A stretch of DNA of 64,000 nucleotides from Bolinopsis microptera (lineage: Eukaryota > Ctenophora > Tentaculata > Lobata > Bolinopsidae). The position numbers were made by a program, and so were the translations under genes. Under the pieces are notes generated by a model. That model did not search any database. It saw only the letters and a program-made list of their open reading frames with translations, and was not told the origin of the DNA. Positions 61,701-64,000 of this stretch are shown in pieces. Numbering within the stretch: position 1 is the stretch's first letter; every line of letters starts with the position of its first letter. Location of the stretch: the NCBI RefSeq assembly GCF_026151205.1, contig NC_087083.1, positions 6,364,460-6,428,459 on the forward strand, read 5' to 3'.

Positions 61701-61882
61701 TCCCACTCAGTATTTATCTCACTACATTCTCTCTTCAGGTAAGAGCGTTCAGGCTCGAACCAGAACTCTCGGAATCAGGAGCGTACGTTACTATTGACGG
61801 TGAACTGGTACCGTACGAACCGCTACACGCCTGTATATTCAAGGGCATCGCTCGAGTCATCTGCTTACCATTAATGGATTAA
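58766..61882 (+). CDS. Sphingosine kinase, C-terminal half, six exons with a duplicated exon pair
   Basis: Exons: 58766-58898, 59149-59280, 59628-59759 (A), 59852-59998 (B), 60958-61029 and 61739-61882 (TAA). Internal junctions are GT-AG and phase 0; the first exon enters after 'ccccag' with one leftover base. The end is diagnostic: 'VRAFRLEPELSESG', then 'TIDGELVPYEP', as in the lipid-kinase C-terminal lobe of sphingosine kinases. Upstream, 'IPDSWKL' followed by 'GFVHLMHSQG' matches the family's 'SHW...GVMHLFY' region. The first two exons encode the variable acidic loop (DVDSDSDGDSQDID) and a CQCKKC motif. The enzyme phosphorylates sphingosine to sphingosine-1-phosphate at membranes. The ATP-binding GGDG-type N-terminal half is not found in the window; the minus-strand receptor pseudogene lies where it would be expected. 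Product length from these exons is 203 residues with exon A, or 208 with B. Identification is firm; completeness is not. Confidence 0.85.
58921..58950. repeat. Poly-G tract in a sphingosine kinase intron
   Basis: About 29 G residues with one T. It may be real, but G runs also appear as probable artefacts in the array, so its length is unreliable. Confidence 0.6.
59628..59759 (+). other. Sphingosine kinase alternative exon A (44 codons)
   Basis: Phase-0 exon from 'cccag' to 'gtatga'. It shares with exon B the residues GKFS at positions 3-6, AF at 10-11, THL at 14-16 and MxLDCG near position 26. Its 'GFVHLMHSQG' is closer to known family members than exon B, so A is the likelier ancestral form. 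Confidence 0.8.
59767..59797. other. 12-bp palindrome in the 92-base intron between alternative exons A and B
   Basis: Arms 'gacgtcacgtga' and 'tcacgtgacgtc' are perfect inverses around a 7-base loop. In RNA this would form a strong hairpin eight bases after the exon A donor; in DNA it is a doubled CRE/E-box site. Confidence 0.75.
59852..59998 (+). other. Sphingosine kinase alternative exon B (49 codons)
   Basis: Phase-0 exon from 'ccgcag' to 'gtggga', paralogous to exon A with a 5-residue longer variable centre. Either exon alone joins exon 2 to exon 5 without a frame change. It keeps the LDCG motif but replaces 'FVHLMHSQG' with 'YLWFMWSDS', so isoforms would differ in this part of the lipid-binding lobe. 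Confidence 0.8.
60019..60065. other. 13-bp inverted repeat just downstream of exon B
   Basis: Arms 'cagggtgtccagg' and 'cctggacaccctg' are perfect inverses separated by 21 bases, starting 21 bases after the exon B donor. It could form an RNA hairpin in the intron. Confidence 0.75.
60231..60350. repeat. 17-bp tandem repeat (attacaaagtaaccatt), about 7 imperfect copies
   Basis: The copies alternate 'aagcatt' and 'aaccatt' endings, with one insertion of 'agagc'. It lies in the sphingosine kinase intron between exon B and the next exon. Confidence 0.85.
61588..61693. repeat. 10-bp tandem repeat (agttaattat), about 10 copies
   Basis: Perfect decamers except one a for g near the end. Two isolated copies of the same word lie about 260 bases upstream (near 61331). 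It is in the last sphingosine kinase intron. Confidence 0.9.
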
Positions 61883-61899
61883 GAGACTTTGTTGTGGGA

Positions 61900-61999
61900 G
61901 GTCACGTGGTATGGTGTGTGACGTCACGTGATATGGTGTGTGACGTCACGTGATATGGTGTGTGACGTCACGTGATATGGTTTGTGACGTCACGTGACA
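61900..61999. repeat. 22-bp minisatellite of fused CRE/E-box (gtgacgtcacgtgatatg), four to five copies
   Basis: Each unit contains TGACGTCA overlapping TCACGTGA. It begins 18 bases after the sphingosine kinase stop codon. The same compound motif occurs in the exon A/B intron and before the first recognised exon. Confidence 0.9.
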
Positions 62000-62477
62000 T
62001 TGAGTGTGTTTCACTTGATTCTGATAGTGATATATTATTGCGTTTATACGTTGTTCACTTGTATTATAATATGTAGTTAAATGTGGACACTTTGTTTATG
62101 AAAGCTTTTTACAACAGTTTGGTAGCTCAGCTTTAAATTTATAAGTTCGTACTACGAACTTCGTAGTCGCATAATACTATTAACAGCATTATTGATAAAG
62201 AGAAATTGATTTTTTAGGGTTTCCAAATATTGGAAAAATTGTACTGTTTTGAAGTAATAAGATGATAATATGTACATAACGATTTTTTTGTAATTGATTA
62301 ATTAATCAAAAATTTAATAGTCTTGAATAAAAAGTAACGAGATAAAATTCATTGTGACAGAAAGTTAATTATCAAAATTTGACATTGCCAAGACTAGTTT
62401 TATTTAATAATATTACTATAATTACTAATATTCAATAATGGTAATCTTTCTTCGCTCTTATGAGTGGGTCGATCATA

Positions 62478-62649
62478 TAGTTTGATAGTTGGTGACGAAG
62501 TGAGAGTCTCCAGTCAGTGTTTCAAAACAATTAGTTGTCGACGCGGTTTCAATAACGTTACAATAACTTACATAGTATATAGCTGCAATTTACAATGTTA
62601 AAATAAACTATCAATACCAGATCTCACTTCGTCACCATCTGTCAAACTA
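62478..62649. repeat. Inverted-repeat segment, possible MITE remnant
   Basis: 'Tagtttgatagttggtgacg' (continuing 'aagtgaga') is matched in inverted form by 'tctcacttcgtcaccatctg' (continuing 'tcaaacta') about 115 bases further on, with two or three differences. No clear target duplication was identified. Confidence 0.55.
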
Positions 62650-62677
62650 AATATTCAATAGTATTACTATTATTAAT

Positions 62678-62817
62678 ATTCACAGTCCTTTCAAATTCAA
62701 CAGATTTTGAATTCGAGAACTGATTCTCCATTATATTTAAGTCTGTATAATATCATTTTCAGTGATTAACTTTCGAGTACTCTGCATTTATAAAAAGATA
62801 CAAAAAGGACTGTGAAT
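62678..62817. repeat. 140-bp segment with perfect 14-bp inverted ends, possible MITE
   Basis: Ends 'attcacagtccttt' and 'aaaggactgtgaat' are exact inverses. The interior is AT-rich and non-coding. The flanks show no obvious duplication, so the element type is open. Confidence 0.5.
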
Positions 62818-63169
62818 GGCACTACATTTTTCAAGAATTTCTATTTTCTAGAATTTCAACCTCCTAGATTTTCCTACACTTTCTGGATTACAACTTTATT
62901 TGTTGTTTCACTTAATAGTAATACGAATATGTGGTATAATTTGTAACTGTAGTGTGATTGTTAAGAAGATTATATTCGTACGCATTGTCATATTTTGTCA
63001 GATCAAGAGTTTCAATTTTTAATCAAGAGTTTTCAATAATTAATTAATTTTCATAACACATGTAATTGTAAACAATAAACATTCTGGTTAAATTAATTTT
63101 TGACTTCACAGTAATATAACTAAAATCATCTGTTATAAAACAAGAAATGCGGCCACTTTTCTTTTGTGG

Positions 63170-63658
63170 ATGGGCGCCACTATAGCTCCAGAGGTGGACG
63201 AGGTTGTCGTGGTAAATGTTGTTCAGATCGCTGAGATGGGCGCCTATGTCAAACTACTTGAATACGATGGACAGAAAGGTATGATCCTCATGTCTGAGTT
63301 CTCGAGAAAGCGTATCAGGTCTATAAACAAGTTGGTGAGAGTGGGAAGGAACGAGTGTGTCCTGGTGACCAGAGTGGACCAAGATAAGGGGTATATTGAT
63401 CTCTCCAAGAGACGAGTCGTACAGGAGGATATTAAGAGGTGCGAAGAAAAGTACTCTAAAGCTAAAACAGTTAACCAGATCTTGAGACATGTTGGGGAGC
63501 TGCTAGATTATGAGGATGATAAAATGTTAGAGGAGCTGTACAAGAAGACCGCGTGATGCTTTGACAAGAAATACCCCACAAGTGGAAGATCACACGAGAT
63601 GTTCAAAGAAGCCGCTCAAAAACCTGAGGTCCTCGATAAGCTGGATATTGATTTGATT
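63170..63658 (+). pseudogene. eIF2-alpha-like (translation initiation factor 2 subunit alpha) coding block with in-frame TGA
   Basis: From '[11 protein letters not shown]' the frame follows the S1 domain of eIF2-alpha: '[13 protein letters not shown]', '[20 protein letters not shown]', '[13 protein letters not shown]', '[11 protein letters not shown]' and '[13 protein letters not shown]'. The stress-kinase target Ser is kept (TCG at 63302-63304, before RKR). At 63554-63556 a TGA stands where the family has an invariant-looking Trp (T-A-W-V-F-D). The same frame continues in good agreement for 34 codons ('FDKKY', then 'MFKEAAQKPEVLDKLDID') to a second TGA at 63659. The C-terminal two thirds of the protein are absent. 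The start is uncertain: ATG 63170, or a splice acceptor at 'ctatag' (63185). There are no introns in 480 bases. It may be a truncated retrocopy or a gene fragment. The family role is to bring initiator tRNA to the ribosome. Confidence 0.75.
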
Positions 63659-63661
63659 TGA

Positions 63662-64000
63662 AACTTTTACAAAATAGCAAATATACAAATGTACAGCAAA
63701 TCGAACAAACATATAAAATGGGCCGAAATGTATAAATGCTAATGCTATAAAGCGTGGGTCAGTGAAACAAGTACAGAGGACAACTTTTAAAACACGAGGT
63801 TTATGGCCGCCCAAAGTCTCAATAACGTCACCTCCACCTAGTAATAAAATTATGAAATATGAAGTGTGAAACAAATTATGAAATATGAAGTGTGAAACAA
63901 TCAAGAAATAACTCGTATATAAATTTTAAAATTGTCTCTCAAATACAGATAACGTCCGAAAACTATTAAGATACACAATACTCATTCAAATACTGATCAG
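63662..64000. other. Downstream of the eIF2-alpha-like block, no gene seen
   Basis: AT-rich sequence, including a perfect 26-bp direct duplication at 63848-63900 ('aattatgaaatatgaagtgt' plus 'gaaaca'). No poly-A tract follows the second stop, so a recent retrocopy tail is not visible. No gene was found on either strand. Confidence 0.5.

Larger units (their letters stand above)
61883..63169. other. Intergenic between sphingosine kinase and the eIF2-alpha-like block
   Basis: AT-rich sequence holding a 22-bp minisatellite and two inverted-repeat segments (listed separately), plus a perfect 19-base palindrome centred at 62152 ('aagttcgtactacgaactt'). No gene or RNA was recognised. Confidence 0.5.

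Noticed and set aside
63554-63556. Alternative genetic code (TGA as Trp)
   Set aside because: TGA is used as a normal absence in the other coding exons, where Trp is TGG, and the frame ends soon after at another TGA. A lesion is simpler.

Overview
The window reads as metazoan nuclear DNA. It is AT-rich, its genes are split by short GT-AG introns, and it carries class A (7TM) receptor-like genes, the C-terminal half of a sphingosine kinase gene, an eIF2-alpha-like coding block, a tRNA-headed SINE-like repeat, DNA-transposon remains and many mini- and microsatellites. The phylum cannot be fixed from sequence alone. An early-branching animal or another invertebrate is plausible, but that is a guess.

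Region 1 (1-40649) is one head-to-tail tandem array of a unit of about 5.35 kb: seven full copies, a partial copy at the right end and a 60-base tail of another at the left edge. The copies align along their whole length but differ by frequent one- or two-base indels and scattered substitutions that are private to single copies. This looks like uncorrected long-read noise rather than old divergence. I recognise no rRNA, histone, snRNA, tRNA or transposon gene in the unit. It does contain a cluster of CACGTG boxes, a TGACGTCA box, a GC-rich hairpin and a short candidate exon with a conserved splice donor and a downstream acceptor.

Region 2 (40650-64000) is of different quality: the sphingosine kinase exons all splice in phase without error. 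In order it holds a TauD/TfdA-type Fe(II)/2-oxoglutarate oxygenase with a frameshift (minus strand, 41705-42872); a 3.8-kb element with arms of about 0.65 kb and TA target duplication, enclosing a SINE-like repeat and a broken PIN-like/Cys-rich gene (43907-47716); a 127-bp pogo-like MITE (49709-49835); a damaged class A receptor gene on the plus strand (51918-54860); a 19-bp minisatellite of about 1 kb; a second receptor-like pseudogene on the minus strand (57141-58520); the 3' half of a sphingosine kinase gene with a tandemly duplicated exon pair (58766-61882); and an eIF2-alpha-like block with an in-frame TGA where the family has a Trp codon (63170-63658).

The most rewarding points are the duplicated, phase-0 alternative exons of the sphingosine kinase with hairpins between and after them, the eIF2-alpha TGA, and the unexplained 5.35-kb array. 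Three protein families here carry reading-frame lesions close to an intact six-exon series, so the unique part looks like a locus rich in pseudogenes, although isolated consensus errors cannot be excluded.
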